Shown here: piece after piece, positions 16,510 to 25,287 of the stretch | Layout of the letters: every line of letters starts with the position of its first letter | Position numbering within the stretch: position 1 is the first letter of the stretch | DNA from: Oscillospiraceae bacterium | GTDB taxonomy: Bacteria; Bacillota; Clostridia; Saccharofermentanales; Saccharofermentanaceae | Assembly (NCBI GenBank): GCA_902787975.1 | Contig: CADAIP010000001.1 | Location: 107,393-171,392 of the forward strand | Reading direction: 5' to 3' | Length of the DNA: 64,000 bases | The notes under the pieces: generated by a model | The model's database searches: none | Told to the model about the DNA's origin: nothing | What the model saw: the letters and a program-made list of their open reading frames with translations, nothing else | Program-made: the position numbers and the translations under genes

Positions 16510-16536
16510 TTCAAAACAATAATTAATTCAGCTGAC

Positions 16537-17145
16537 TCAGTTAGAATCCGGAACGGCCTTGATAGCGGCAAGCAGCTCGTCGAACTCTTCGAATGCGGGA
16601 ATGTCCGGGTTGTCGGCGATGATCTTCTCGGTGCTCTTGAAAAGGAAACCTGCCTTGGATGCCTTGATCATGGCGAGGTCGTTGTAAGAGTCGCCGGAAG
16701 CTATAGTGTCGAAGCCGATGGACTGAAGAGCCTTAACTGTGGAAAGCTTCGAGTTCTCGATCCTCATCTTGAAGTCTTCGATCATGCCGTCCTCACCTAC
16801 GATAAGTGAGTTGCAGAAAAGTGCCGGATAGCCGAGCTTTTTCATGAGAGGCATGGCGAACTGTGTGAACGTGTCACTGATGATGATGACCTGCATATCC
16901 TTGCGGAGCTCATCGAGGAATTCCTTTGCGCCGGGAAGAGGATCAATCTGCGCGATAACATCCTGGATCTCCTTGAGGCCCAAACCATGCTCTCTCAAGA
17001 TGCCGAGTCTCCAGTGCATGAGCTTGTCGTAATCGGGCTCATCCCTGGTCGTGCGTGTAAGTTCCGGAATGCCGGTCTTCTTCGAAAACTCGATCCAGAT
17101 CTCAGGGACCAAAACGCCTTCCATGTCGAGACAAACAATGTTCAT
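16537..17145 (-). CDS. thrH: ThrH-like HAD phosphatase (phosphoserine phosphatase/homoserine phosphotransferase type)
   Basis: The 202-residue HAD enzyme closely follows Pseudomonas ThrH: DMEGVLVPEIWIEFSKKTGI at the start, TRTTRDEPDYDKLMHWRL, then IIISDTFTQFAMPLMKKLG and SGDSYNDLAMI. The N-terminal Asp is the phosphate-accepting residue. ThrH proteins remove phosphate from phosphoserine and can transfer it to homoserine. The ATG at 17145 follows GAGGAAT. It is the last gene of a four-gene operon, 14 bp after the MBOAT gene. It may supply serine, or act on a phosphorylated intermediate of the neighbouring FkbH-like pathway; that is inference. Confidence 0.88.
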   Translation of the reverse strand: MNIVCLDMEGVLVPEIWIEFSKKTGIPELTRTTRDEPDYDKLMHWRLGILREHGLGLKEIQDVIAQIDPLPGAKEFLDELRKDMQVIIISDTFTQFAMPLMKKLGYPALFCNSLIVGEDGMIEDFKMRIENSKLSTVKALQSIGFDTIASGDSYNDLAMIKASKAGFLFKSTEKIIADNPDIPAFEEFDELLAAIKAVPDSN

Positions 17146-17159
17146 AAGTAATTCCTCCG

Positions 17160-18704
17160 TCAGATTCTAGCGTATATGAATGAACCGGAATCATAGCCTA
17201 AACCATACATTCCGAAGACTAAAGTTGCAACAAACAAAACCATAAATGCTGCCCAGAGAACGACAACGCCCTTGCTTCTTAAGAAGGCGATCGCGGACTT
17301 GGGCTGGTCATCTTCACTGGGTACATATTTGTAAGCATCTACCGCCGCAACGAGCAGGACAGCAATGATGAGCACGATGAGGTTCGACAGATCAAGGCCC
17401 GAAGAAGAGAAGTTTGCCCAGTTAAGAGCAGCTCCGCCTCTGCGGAAGATCGCAGCATACATGTCGACTGCGTCCATGACCGTAGCAGATCTGAAGAATA
17501 CGAAGCCCGAGAGCATCAGGATGAATGTGCGGACGGACTGGAAGATCCTGAAGTAGAGCTTGTCAGCACCGATCTTCGGACGGATCTTCTTTGACACGGG
17601 CTCGAAGATCATGCCGAGCACGATGTAGATGAAGTGCAGGATTCCTGAACCGATAACGTAATTCCAGAGGCCGCCGTGCCAGTAACCGACTGCAAACCAG
17701 AGGATAAAAAGAGCAACATAAGTCGGAACTTTCTTACCGTTCTTCTTGCCGAACTTTGCCTTCGACCAGTCGCCGAGCTTAATGAGCGGCTCGCTTTTCA
17801 GGATAGGATACATGAGGTAATCACGGAGCCATCCGCCGAGAGTGATGTGCCATCTTCTCCAGTATTCCTTGACGGTCTTTGAGAAGAACGGGCAGTTGAA
17901 GTTCTCAGGAAGTTCGATGCCGAGCATGTGGGATACGCCGATTACGACGTCCATGCATCCGGAGAAATCGCAGTAGAGCTGGATCGCGAAGAAGAAAACG
18001 CCGATCGGAACATAGAGGCCCGTGAATGTCTGGTGGTCTCCAAAGATAAGATTTACGGGCATTGCAGCGCGCTCAGCGATTACGAGCTTTTTGAAAAATC
18101 CCCACGCGATCCTTACCGCGCCGTCGCAGATCCTCTCAAATGAGAACTTGACAGACTTGGCCTTCTCGAACTCTGCGGAAAGGTTAGCGTAAGTGTTCAT
18201 AGGTCCCGACATAAGCTGCGGGAAGTATGTTGAGAACAGTAATACCTTGAAGAAGTTCTTCTCGGGTGCGATCTTTTCCCATCTGCAGTCTAAGATGTAA
18301 CCTGATGTCTGGAGAACATAGAAGGACATTCCGACAGGAACTGCGTAGAGGAAGAATGTGTTAGAGGTCTCGGTCGCGCCGAAGAGGAGATTGAGTCTTT
18401 CAGCGGCAAGGCCCAGCACGTTGTAGTACTTGATGCAGCACAAAAGCGCGATGTTGATTACGACCGTTATTACGGTTGCGACGTTGCGCAGAGCATTGCT
18501 TTTCGAGGGGCCGGCAAGAAGGCCTCCGACATAACAGAGGACTCCTGACACGAGGACGAACAGCAATGTGTAAAAACCTAAAAATCCTGCAAAAGCAAGG
18601 CTCGCAGCCAGGACCACCCAGAGTCTTACGGACTTGGGCAGCACATAGTAGAGCAGTAAGACTGCTGCAACGAAAGCCAGGAAAAGTGCGGATACTAACG
18701 ACAT
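17160..18704 (-). CDS. MBOAT-family O-acyltransferase
   Basis: The 514-residue membrane protein belongs to the AlgI/DltB/PatA branch of membrane-bound O-acyltransferases. The two signature histidines are visible: His286 in KEYWRRWHITLGGWLRDYL and His343 in GYWHGGLWNYV. About ten or more membrane segments surround them. Such enzymes take an acyl group from an intracellular carrier and move it to an extracellular polymer. The carrier is probably the small ACP encoded 10 bp upstream. The ATG at 18704 has AAAGG upstream. No AlgJ/DltD-type partner is nearby. Confidence 0.92.
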   Translation of the reverse strand: MSLVSALFLAFVAAVLLLYYVLPKSVRLWVVLAASLAFAGFLGFYTLLFVLVSGVLCYVGGLLAGPSKSNALRNVATVITVVINIALLCCIKYYNVLGLAAERLNLLFGATETSNTFFLYAVPVGMSFYVLQTSGYILDCRWEKIAPEKNFFKVLLFSTYFPQLMSGPMNTYANLSAEFEKAKSVKFSFERICDGAVRIAWGFFKKLVIAERAAMPVNLIFGDHQTFTGLYVPIGVFFFAIQLYCDFSGCMDVVIGVSHMLGIELPENFNCPFFSKTVKEYWRRWHITLGGWLRDYLMYPILKSEPLIKLGDWSKAKFGKKNGKKVPTYVALFILWFAVGYWHGGLWNYVIGSGILHFIYIVLGMIFEPVSKKIRPKIGADKLYFRIFQSVRTFILMLSGFVFFRSATVMDAVDMYAAIFRRGGAALNWANFSSSGLDLSNLIVLIIAVLLVAAVDAYKYVPSEDDQPKSAIAFLRSKGVVVLWAAFMVLFVATLVFGMYGLGYDSGSFIYARI

Positions 18705-18714
18705 TAATTAACCT

Positions 18715-18957
18715 TTAGCCGAGGTGGGCGATGATCCTGTCTACCATCTCGCCGACATTCTTAAGACCGGTCGTCTCACCCATCGTGAACTTGATGCCAA
18801 AGCATCTCTCAACAGCGACAATGAGGTTGATGTGCTCCAATGAATCCCAGCCGTCAACGTCGGCTGCGACTGTGGAATCGTTTACCGTGATGTCCTCGTC
18901 ATCGAAAACATCCTGAAACACTTCGTTAAGCTTGTCGTAAATCTCTTCTCTTGTCAT
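18715..18957 (-). CDS. Acyl carrier protein
   Basis: An 80-residue carrier protein. Ser39 in VDGWDSLEHINLIVAVE is the phosphopantetheine attachment site. The acidic helix around residues 15-25 is typical. The ATG at 18957 follows AAGGAGA. It lies between the FkbH-like and MBOAT genes, so it is a dedicated carrier for that pathway and not the fatty-acid ACP. Confidence 0.92.
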   Translation of the reverse strand: MTREEIYDKLNEVFQDVFDDEDITVNDSTVAADVDGWDSLEHINLIVAVERCFGIKFTMGETTGLKNVGEMVDRIIAHLG

Positions 18958-18988
18958 TTCCTAAATCTCCTTTTGCGAGAGCCTTATG

Positions 18989-20770
18989 TCAGTTGACCTT
19001 GATGGCGACGTTGCCGCTCTTGTGGGGCTCGGCAAGATCGAGCATCCACTCGGCCGCGCCGTCTTCTGCCTCGCTTATTTTCGTAAAGCCCTGAAGCCCG
19101 TAAAAATCCTTGACCATTTTATTCTTTGCGGTCGGGAAATAGTAGCCTTTGATCTTCGTGATATTGCGGGATTTTGCCTCTGCTATGAGCTCATCCATCA
19201 TTGCAAATTCCATACCGCGCTTTAAGACTCTGCAGCTCATGAGCCACAGGTCGATGTGGAACGTGTCACCTTCAGCGTGGCCGAAAGTTACCGCTACAAC
19301 ACCGTTGTCGCCGAACTTGTCCTCTAATCTTCCGTACAAAGTGATGTAGGAAGGGTCAGATGCGAACTTCTCGATCTCAGCCTGTGAACAGCGCTTTGTC
19401 GTCAGGTTGAACTGGTTGCTCTTGTTGGTGAGCTCGGCGATCCTTGCCATGTAAACCGGCGCGAAAGGCTTGATCTCGGCAGTCATCTCGAGCGACCTCA
19501 GATAATCGTCGTAATTATCGAATGAAGCAGATGCCTTGGCGCGCTCCATGTTTGCCTTATACATTCCGCCGCGCTTTAAGTCTTCTTCGGAAATGCCCGT
19601 GACTTCAAAGAATCCGTTCGAATCGAGCACGTCGATGTATGTCTCCGGCGCACCGACTTCAGGTACGGAAATGCCTGCGATCTGGTTCTCTACGAGCGCT
19701 CTCTCGACAGGGTTGTCGTCCACGAAAACGAAGCTGTCAGAGCCGATGTTGAGTTCTGAAGCGATGCTTGCGATATTGCGGTCCTTGTTATCCCAGTTTG
19801 CCTTGATGATAATGAAGTCATCCTGCTTGAGCGTTGAGTCAGGACGTGCGAGGCCTGCCAGTGCGTTCTCCTCGTCGTTCTTGGATGCGACGGTAAGGAG
19901 GATACCCAGATCCTTATGCGCCTTAATGTACTGCTGGAACTCCGTGAAGAGTTCGGATTCCGCATCCTCGTGACCTACCTTTATGTTTTCGGGACCGTCG
20001 TCGCCTACGATTCCGCCCCACAATGTATTGTCCATGTCGAGCGCAAACGCCTTCTTGTTGCGGCCGTAAACTGCCTTGATGATGCGCGCCAGATTGAACG
20101 CAAAATCAGGGATCGCAGAAACGCTCAAAGCATACTTATATCTGTACCAGTCACCCGGGTCTGCCCACTTCTTGATGCCGTAGACAGCAGAGACATAGTT
20201 GATGTCATTGATGAAGAAATTGCCGTGTGTCTGGGCATAACTGCAGAACCTGTCGTTAAGTCTGTTGATGAAGTTCAGCCTGCCGTGGATATTCGTAAAA
20301 TCGCTGTTGCCCAGGAGCCTGTAATAAGGCTGCTCGAAATTATTCTGGATTACCGTGCACTGGAATCTGTCTGCAAGAGCTTTCCAGACCTGCTCGAATC
20401 TTCCCATGGTCTCTTCGAGAAGAGCGTCGATCTGCTCGGGAGAATCCGTGACAGACGGGAATCTTGCGATGTTTCTTGTAGTGGTGTGCACGAAAACGAG
20501 ATCCGGTTTGAAATCGTCCAGCTCGGGATTGCCGAAGACCGCGTCTTCAAAATACTTGTTGTATTCGGATTCGAAAAACTCCGGCTTAATGCCGTAATTC
20601 AAAAGGAAGAGCTCTAATATCTGCTTGATGTCGCTGGTGGTAGAGCCGCCTAAGATGGCAATCTTCTTCTCGATATACTTGATATCCTCCCTCGCCAAAA
20701 GCTCTCTTCTGATAGCCTTCTTCTTGCGAAGGATATAGTCGGAATCGTAAGGATACTCAAGCTGTTTCAT
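18989..20770 (-). CDS. FkbH-like HAD-IIIC protein (acyl-ACP loading enzyme)
   Basis: A 593-residue FkbH-family protein with three parts. Residues 30-200 are an SGNH-like region (IAILGGSTTSDI). Residues 240-400 are a HAD domain with Asp245/Asp247 in FALDMDNTLWGGIVGDDG. Residues 420-575 are a GNAT-like domain (NGVVAVTFGH, LIAEAKSRNITKIKGYYFP). FkbH proteins take a glyceryl group from 1,3-bisphosphoglycerate, remove phosphate and load the group on an ACP. The dedicated ACP follows 31 bp downstream, then the MBOAT gene. The ATG at 20770 follows CGGAGG. The acyl group in this organism is inferred. Confidence 0.9.
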   Translation of the reverse strand: MKQLEYPYDSDYILRKKKAIRRELLAREDIKYIEKKIAILGGSTTSDIKQILELFLLNYGIKPEFFESEYNKYFEDAVFGNPELDDFKPDLVFVHTTTRNIARFPSVTDSPEQIDALLEETMGRFEQVWKALADRFQCTVIQNNFEQPYYRLLGNSDFTNIHGRLNFINRLNDRFCSYAQTHGNFFINDINYVSAVYGIKKWADPGDWYRYKYALSVSAIPDFAFNLARIIKAVYGRNKKAFALDMDNTLWGGIVGDDGPENIKVGHEDAESELFTEFQQYIKAHKDLGILLTVASKNDEENALAGLARPDSTLKQDDFIIIKANWDNKDRNIASIASELNIGSDSFVFVDDNPVERALVENQIAGISVPEVGAPETYIDVLDSNGFFEVTGISEEDLKRGGMYKANMERAKASASFDNYDDYLRSLEMTAEIKPFAPVYMARIAELTNKSNQFNLTTKRCSQAEIEKFASDPSYITLYGRLEDKFGDNGVVAVTFGHAEGDTFHIDLWLMSCRVLKRGMEFAMMDELIAEAKSRNITKIKGYYFPTAKNKMVKDFYGLQGFTKISEAEDGAAEWMLDLAEPHKSGNVAIKVN

Positions 20771-20956
20771 TAATAAGCCTCCGATGCGCCGTAATTCGAC
20801 ACTCTATAATAACATTTTTACGCCTAGAAGACCTTATTAAAAGAAGAAGTTTGTATAATGTGCAGCCTATCGCTTTATTTTTTGCGTGTTATAAATAGTA
20901 GCGGTGGAATTTTCCGGGCAGCATTTTTGCTTATTTTCGAATGGAAGTGACTGATT

Positions 20957-22132
20957 TTGGATAGTCTTAGATTTTTACTTGATGTCGCTCTGATACTGCT
21001 CACCGCAAAGGTGTTCGGCATCATCGCACGTAAGCTCCACGCCCCTGAGGTCGTTGGAGAGATCGTTGCAGGTCTTCTGATCGGACCTGCCGTTCTTGGC
21101 ATTGTGGATCAGTCTGACTTCATCAGCAAGATGGCCGAGATCGGCGTCATCATGCTCATGTTCGAAGCAGGTCTCTCCACAGACATGAAGAAGCTCAAGC
21201 AGACAGGCCTTAAGGCTACCGCCATTGCATTCGCCGGCGTATTCGTTCCTATCGCCATGGGTGCCGTACTCTTCATGAGTTTTTACGGTTTCGGTCCCAT
21301 CGGTTCTGACCAGTTCATCAAGGGACTCTTCATCGGTACGCTCATGGCTGCCACATCAGTCAGCATCACTGTTGCTGCCCTCAAGGAACTCGGCAAGCTC
21401 AGCGGCACTGTCGGAACGACCATCGTAAGCGCTGCCATCATCGACGATGTCATCGTAATCGTCGTTCTCACATTCGTATTGAGTGCCAAGGGTTCCGGCG
21501 CATCAGTATGGTTAACGATGCTCAAGGCGGTAATGTTCTTCGCAATCGCCATCATCACGGGCTTCGTTGTTTACAAAGCATTCAAGTGGCTCGATGCCAG
21601 ATATGAACATACAAGAAGAATTCCGATCGCAGCTCTCGTTTACTGCATCGGCATGTCTTACGTAGCTGAGAGATATTTCGGAATTGCAGACATCACAGGC
21701 GCTTATGTGGCAGGCGTCGTCCTTTGCAACCTCCACGATGTTAAGTACGTTGAGCGTAAGGTAGATGTCAGTTCCTACATGGTTTTCGCGCCCATCTTCT
21801 TTGCCGGGATCGGATTGAAGGTTTCTTTCGAGAGCATGAATCCCACTCTCATGCTCTTCTCGATCTCATTCGTTGCAGTAGCTCTTCTCTCGAAGATCAT
21901 CGGCTGCGGCACCGCGTCAAAGCTTTGCAGGTTCAAGTGGGGCGACTCACTCAAGATCGGCGTCGGCATGATGACCCGTGGCGAAGTCGCGCTCATCACC
22001 GCACAAAAAGGACTTGCGGCAGGACTTATCTCCTCCGACTATTTCACGGCGGTAATCCTCATGATCATCGTAAGTTCGATCGCGGCTCCGATACTTCTAA
22101 AGCTTCTCTATAAGAGCCATCCGTCCGACTGA
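20957..22132 (+). CDS. CPA2-type cation:proton antiporter
   Basis: The 391-residue protein has about twelve membrane segments and Kef/NapA-type motifs: VVGEIVAGLLIGP near residue 30, GLSTDMKKLKQTG, and the paired aspartates in SAAIIDDVIVIVV. It exchanges Na+ or K+ for protons. There is no C-terminal TrkA regulatory domain. The start is TTG at 20957, supported by GGAAGTGA six bases upstream; no ATG lies in a better place. It is divergent from the FkbH-like operon and followed closely by the glycosyltransferase gene. Confidence 0.88.
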   Translation: MDSLRFLLDVALILLTAKVFGIIARKLHAPEVVGEIVAGLLIGPAVLGIVDQSDFISKMAEIGVIMLMFEAGLSTDMKKLKQTGLKATAIAFAGVFVPIAMGAVLFMSFYGFGPIGSDQFIKGLFIGTLMAATSVSITVAALKELGKLSGTVGTTIVSAAIIDDVIVIVVLTFVLSAKGSGASVWLTMLKAVMFFAIAIITGFVVYKAFKWLDARYEHTRRIPIAALVYCIGMSYVAERYFGIADITGAYVAGVVLCNLHDVKYVERKVDVSSYMVFAPIFFAGIGLKVSFESMNPTLMLFSISFVAVALLSKIIGCGTASKLCRFKWGDSLKIGVGMMTRGEVALITAQKGLAAGLISSDYFTAVILMIIVSSIAAPILLKLLYKSHPSD

Positions 22133-22163
22133 AATCCGGACCACATATGCTAATATAATCACT

Positions 22164-23306
22164 ATGAAAAACGAAGAGATCCGACAGAAGGCGTTAATAC
22201 CTATCGTAATCCCCTCATATGAGCCTGACGACAGGCTAATCGGATTACTGCACGATCTCGACAAAAAAGAAATGGGCCCCGTCATCATCGTCAACGACGG
22301 TTCATCCGAAGAATACGATCCGATTTTCAAGGAAGCGGAAACGATCATTTCCGGGCGCGGCGGCAAGCTGATCTCTTATCAGCCCAACCGCGGAAAAGGC
22401 CGTGCGCTCAAGACGGCATTCACATACATCACCGAAAACATGCCCGATGCTTTGGGATGCGTCACCGCCGATTCTGACGGACAGCACACTCCCGAGTGCA
22501 TCGCCAAGATTATAGATAAGCTCGTCGAGCAGCCCGAAAACCTCATCCTCGGCGTCCGACAGTTCAATAAAAAGGACATCCCGTGGAAGAGCTGGTTCGG
22601 CAACACGGTCACGATAACGGTTTTCTCATATGTTGCAGGCATAAAGGTCAGCGACACGCAGTCGGGCCTTCGCGGAATCCCTTTTGATTTCATGAAGGAT
22701 CTCATCAATGTTAAGGGCGAGAGATTCGAATACGAGATGCAGATGCTCCTGGAAGTTTCCGGCAGATGCGGTCTTACCGAGATCCCTATCCAGACAATAT
22801 ATGAGTCGAAGGAAAACCACCAGACACATTTCCGTCCCATCGTGGATTCCATAAGGATCTACAAGATACTGGGCAAGAAGTTCATCAAGTATATCTTCGC
22901 GTCACTCTCATCGTTCGTACTGGACATCGCGCTCTATCACCTGTTCTGCATTCTTTTTGCAGACCTGTTTCCTTCAACATCCGTATCTATCGCTGATGTC
23001 GGCATGGGCGTCTTCATGGCAACGGTCAGCGCGAGAGTTATCTCTGCAATCTATAACTATCTCATCAACTACAAATTCGTATTCAAGAGCCGCGCTTCCA
23101 AAGGCGCATCGCTCACTAAATATGCACTTCTCGCGATAATCCAGATGTGCGTAAGCGCAGGCGTCGTAAGCCTCATCGCCTTCCTTCTCCATCTCGAGAC
23201 AACGACACTGGTCAAGGCGGTCGTCGACACCCTGCTCTTCTTCCTCAGCTACACGATCCAGCAGAAGCTCGTCTTCCGCTCTTCGAAAACCGACACCAAG
23301 AAATAA
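22164..23306 (+). CDS. GT2 glycosyltransferase fused to GtrA domain
   Basis: Residues 10-235 are a family 2 glycosyltransferase: VIPSYEPDDRL, IIVNDGSSEEY, GKGRALKTAF, the metal-binding DSD in TADSDGQH, and QSGLRGIP. Residues 245-370 are a GtrA-type domain with four membrane segments (FIKYIFASLSSFVLDIALYHLF, NYLINYKFVF). Separate GtrA proteins move undecaprenyl-linked sugars across the membrane; a fused form would make and flip a lipid-linked sugar. No Shine-Dalgarno site precedes the ATG, and TATAAT sits five bases before it. The gene lies 31 bp after the antiporter. Confidence 0.9.
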   Translation: MKNEEIRQKALIPIVIPSYEPDDRLIGLLHDLDKKEMGPVIIVNDGSSEEYDPIFKEAETIISGRGGKLISYQPNRGKGRALKTAFTYITENMPDALGCVTADSDGQHTPECIAKIIDKLVEQPENLILGVRQFNKKDIPWKSWFGNTVTITVFSYVAGIKVSDTQSGLRGIPFDFMKDLINVKGERFEYEMQMLLEVSGRCGLTEIPIQTIYESKENHQTHFRPIVDSIRIYKILGKKFIKYIFASLSSFVLDIALYHLFCILFADLFPSTSVSIADVGMGVFMATVSARVISAIYNYLINYKFVFKSRASKGASLTKYALLAIIQMCVSAGVVSLIAFLLHLETTTLVKAVVDTLLFFLSYTIQQKLVFRSSKTDTKK

Positions 23307-23324
23307 ATCTTCAAGGAGCACCTG

Positions 23325-24602
23325 ATGACCAAATACATAGCAATCGGTATCTTTCTGATAATGTACATTCTCATGATCGTCCTGCCCAAGCGCCGCGCGA
23401 TCGTCGCATTATCGGCAGCAGCCCTCATGGTGGTCTGTCAGATCCTGCCGCTCGGCAAAGTGCTCCCCGCGATCGACTGGAACGTTCTCATGATGATCTT
23501 CGGCACGATGGTAATAGTCGATTACTTCATCGAATCAAAAATGCCGAACAGGATCGCAGAAGCGCTTCTCCGCATCTCGAAAAACGTCATGTGGGTAACG
23601 ATCCTGATGTCACTTTTCTCAGGCATCATATCCGCATTCATCGATAACGTCGCAACAGTTCTCATGGTCGCTCCGGTAGGTCTTGCCATATGCAAAAAGC
23701 TCAAGATCAACCCTGTTCCCATGATCATCTGCATCGCCGTCTCATCTAACCTTCAGGGTGCGGCAACGCTCGTTGGCGACACGACTTCCATCATGCTCGC
23801 TGCAGCAGACCACATGAACTTCAACGACTTCTTCTACATGAACGGCAAGCCCGGTATGTTCTTTGCAGTAGAACTCGGCGCGATCCTCACGATCCCTCTC
23901 ATGATGGTCATGTTCCGCAAGAACAGAGAGCCAGTTAACAGCACAGAACACACAAAGGTTACAGACTATGTTCCGACTATCACGATGCTCGGCCACGTAG
24001 TCCTTCTCATCATCGCGTCATTCATCCCCAATACACACGAATGGACAAACGGAATCATCTGCATGGTATGCGGCATCCTCACGATCATCTGGGAGCTCAT
24101 CAAGCAGAAGAGCACCAAGGGAATGATTCATTCACTCAAAGCTTTGGACTGGGATACGATGCTGCTCTTAAGCGGTCTTTTTGTAGTAATCGCATCGATC
24201 AAGGAAGTCGGCATCATCAATGACCTCGCAAACCTTATCGCAAACTTCGGCGGCTCCAACAGATTCGTACTCTTCTCCATCATCGTATGGGGTTCAGTCG
24301 TCATCTCCGCATTCATCGACAACATTCCCTACGTCGCTACGATGCTTCCTTTGCTCGCAGGCGTAGCAACCGCAATGAACGTCGAACCGCACTTCTTATA
24401 CTTCGGTCTCCTGGTCGGTGCGACACTCGGCGGCAACCTCACACCTATTGGAGCTTCCGCCAATATCGCAGGTGTCGGCATGCTCCGCAAGGAAGGCCAC
24501 GAAGTAAGCTTCGGTGACTTTATGAAGATCGGCATCCCCTTTACCCTTACGGCAGTAATCGCAGGTTATCTGTTCGTCTGGATCGTTTGGGCGCCGAAGT
24601 AA
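23325..24602 (+). CDS. ArsB/NhaD-type ion transporter
   Basis: The 425-residue protein has about eleven membrane segments in two related halves of the ion-transporter superfamily. Repeated pore motifs are SGIISAFIDNVATVLMVAPVG and SVVISAFIDNIPYVATMLPL, with NLQGAATLVGDTTS and NLTPIGASANIAG. Members export arsenite or exchange Na+ for H+; nearby arsenic genes are missing, so Na+/H+ exchange or organic anion uptake is more likely. The ATG follows AAGGAGCA, and the gene is 18 bp after the glycosyltransferase, so the three plus-strand genes form an operon. Confidence 0.85.
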   Translation: MTKYIAIGIFLIMYILMIVLPKRRAIVALSAAALMVVCQILPLGKVLPAIDWNVLMMIFGTMVIVDYFIESKMPNRIAEALLRISKNVMWVTILMSLFSGIISAFIDNVATVLMVAPVGLAICKKLKINPVPMIICIAVSSNLQGAATLVGDTTSIMLAAADHMNFNDFFYMNGKPGMFFAVELGAILTIPLMMVMFRKNREPVNSTEHTKVTDYVPTITMLGHVVLLIIASFIPNTHEWTNGIICMVCGILTIIWELIKQKSTKGMIHSLKALDWDTMLLLSGLFVVIASIKEVGIINDLANLIANFGGSNRFVLFSIIVWGSVVISAFIDNIPYVATMLPLLAGVATAMNVEPHFLYFGLLVGATLGGNLTPIGASANIAGVGMLRKEGHEVSFGDFMKIGIPFTLTAVIAGYLFVWIVWAPK

Positions 24603-24647
24603 GTATTCAATCAGTAAAACTTAAAAACCAAAACCAGCCAACAAAAG

Positions 24648-24671
24648 AGCCACCTCAAAAGAGGTGGCTCA
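24648..24671 (-). terminator. Terminator after the 109-residue gene
   Basis: Perfect 10-bp stem GAGCCACCTC (24648-24657) with GAGGTGGCTC (24662-24671) and a 4-nt loop. The minus strand continues into TTTT. It lies between convergent genes. Confidence 0.8.
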
Positions 24672-24699
24672 ATAATTAATTAAGTTGTCCGGTAAGGGA

Positions 24700-25029
24700 T
24701 CAGCCTTCTTCGCCGTAGAATGCCTCGTATGCAGCCTCTGCAAGAGTGCCTGAAGCGTTAGCGATAACTGTGCTGTCAGGTGCGAGGAGCCTGTAGCTTC
24801 TCTCGCCCAAAGAACCGATCGGCATCTGACCGTCGATACCAAGGAGAATGTTATAGAAACAATCAGTAAGAACTGAATTGAAAACTTCTCTCAAGAGTTC
24901 GTCACTTGCGCCTGCAGCCTTAAGCTTAGCGATCTGTTCGCCTGCAACACTGTCGGTATCTGCAAGATATGTCTCAAGCATTGCATCCTTTTCTTCTCTA
25001 GCTGCCTTAGCAAATAATAAAGCATCCAT
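24700..25029 (-). CDS. Conserved-looking small protein of unknown function
   Basis: The 109-residue product starts at an ATG preceded by GGAGGG. It is mostly helical, with no membrane segment or Cys pairs. It has a hydrophobic C-terminal patch (LLAPDSTVIANASGTLAEAAYEAFYGEEG). I do not recognise the family. It has its own terminator, so it is a single-gene unit. Confidence 0.65.
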   Translation of the reverse strand: MDALLFAKAAREEKDAMLETYLADTDSVAGEQIAKLKAAGASDELLREVFNSVLTDCFYNILLGIDGQMPIGSLGERSYRLLAPDSTVIANASGTLAEAAYEAFYGEEG

Positions 25030-25176
25030 GATCGGTTCCCTCCGATTTCATAGTTTTGTATATTTTATCAGGTATTTACCGCAGTAGTAAAGTTATCATG
25101 CCCTAATCCGTTATACGAACAGGGATATTTGTTCGATATTTTTGCTATAAAATATTCCTTATCTTTCCATAAAAAT

Positions 25177-25207
25177 GGGGCGTACAGACGGTCAACCTGC
25201 ACGCCCC
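25177..25207 (-). terminator. Terminator after the large surface protein gene
   Basis: GGGGCGT (25177-25183) pairs with ACGCCCC (25201-25207) around a 17-nt loop. The minus strand then reads ATTTTTAT. Confidence 0.7.
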
Positions 25208-25287
25208 GGAACCCTACATCTGATAGTTTATCTTTTACTGTTTTTCAATGGAGAGTCCGTATGTTTGACGTATCAAAACGTAGGGTG

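Larger units (their letters stand above)
16194..16536. other. 343-bp intergenic region with short tandem repeats
   Basis: No credible gene. It contains three tandem units of about 22 bp (16234-16299), a duplicated TTGCTCAGTTTTTT (about 16301-16325), and a bidirectional hairpin at its end (16481-16509). Confidence 0.6.

Noticed and set aside
19916..20617. 233-residue open frame opposite the FkbH-like gene
   Set aside because: The FkbH-like protein has clear domains and a good start on the other strand; this frame shows no domain and no ribosome site.
23325..24602. Arsenite efflux as the role of the ArsB/NhaD-type transporter
   Set aside because: No arsR, arsA or arsC gene is nearby, so an arsenic function is not supported; the family also contains Na+/H+ and organic anion transporters.
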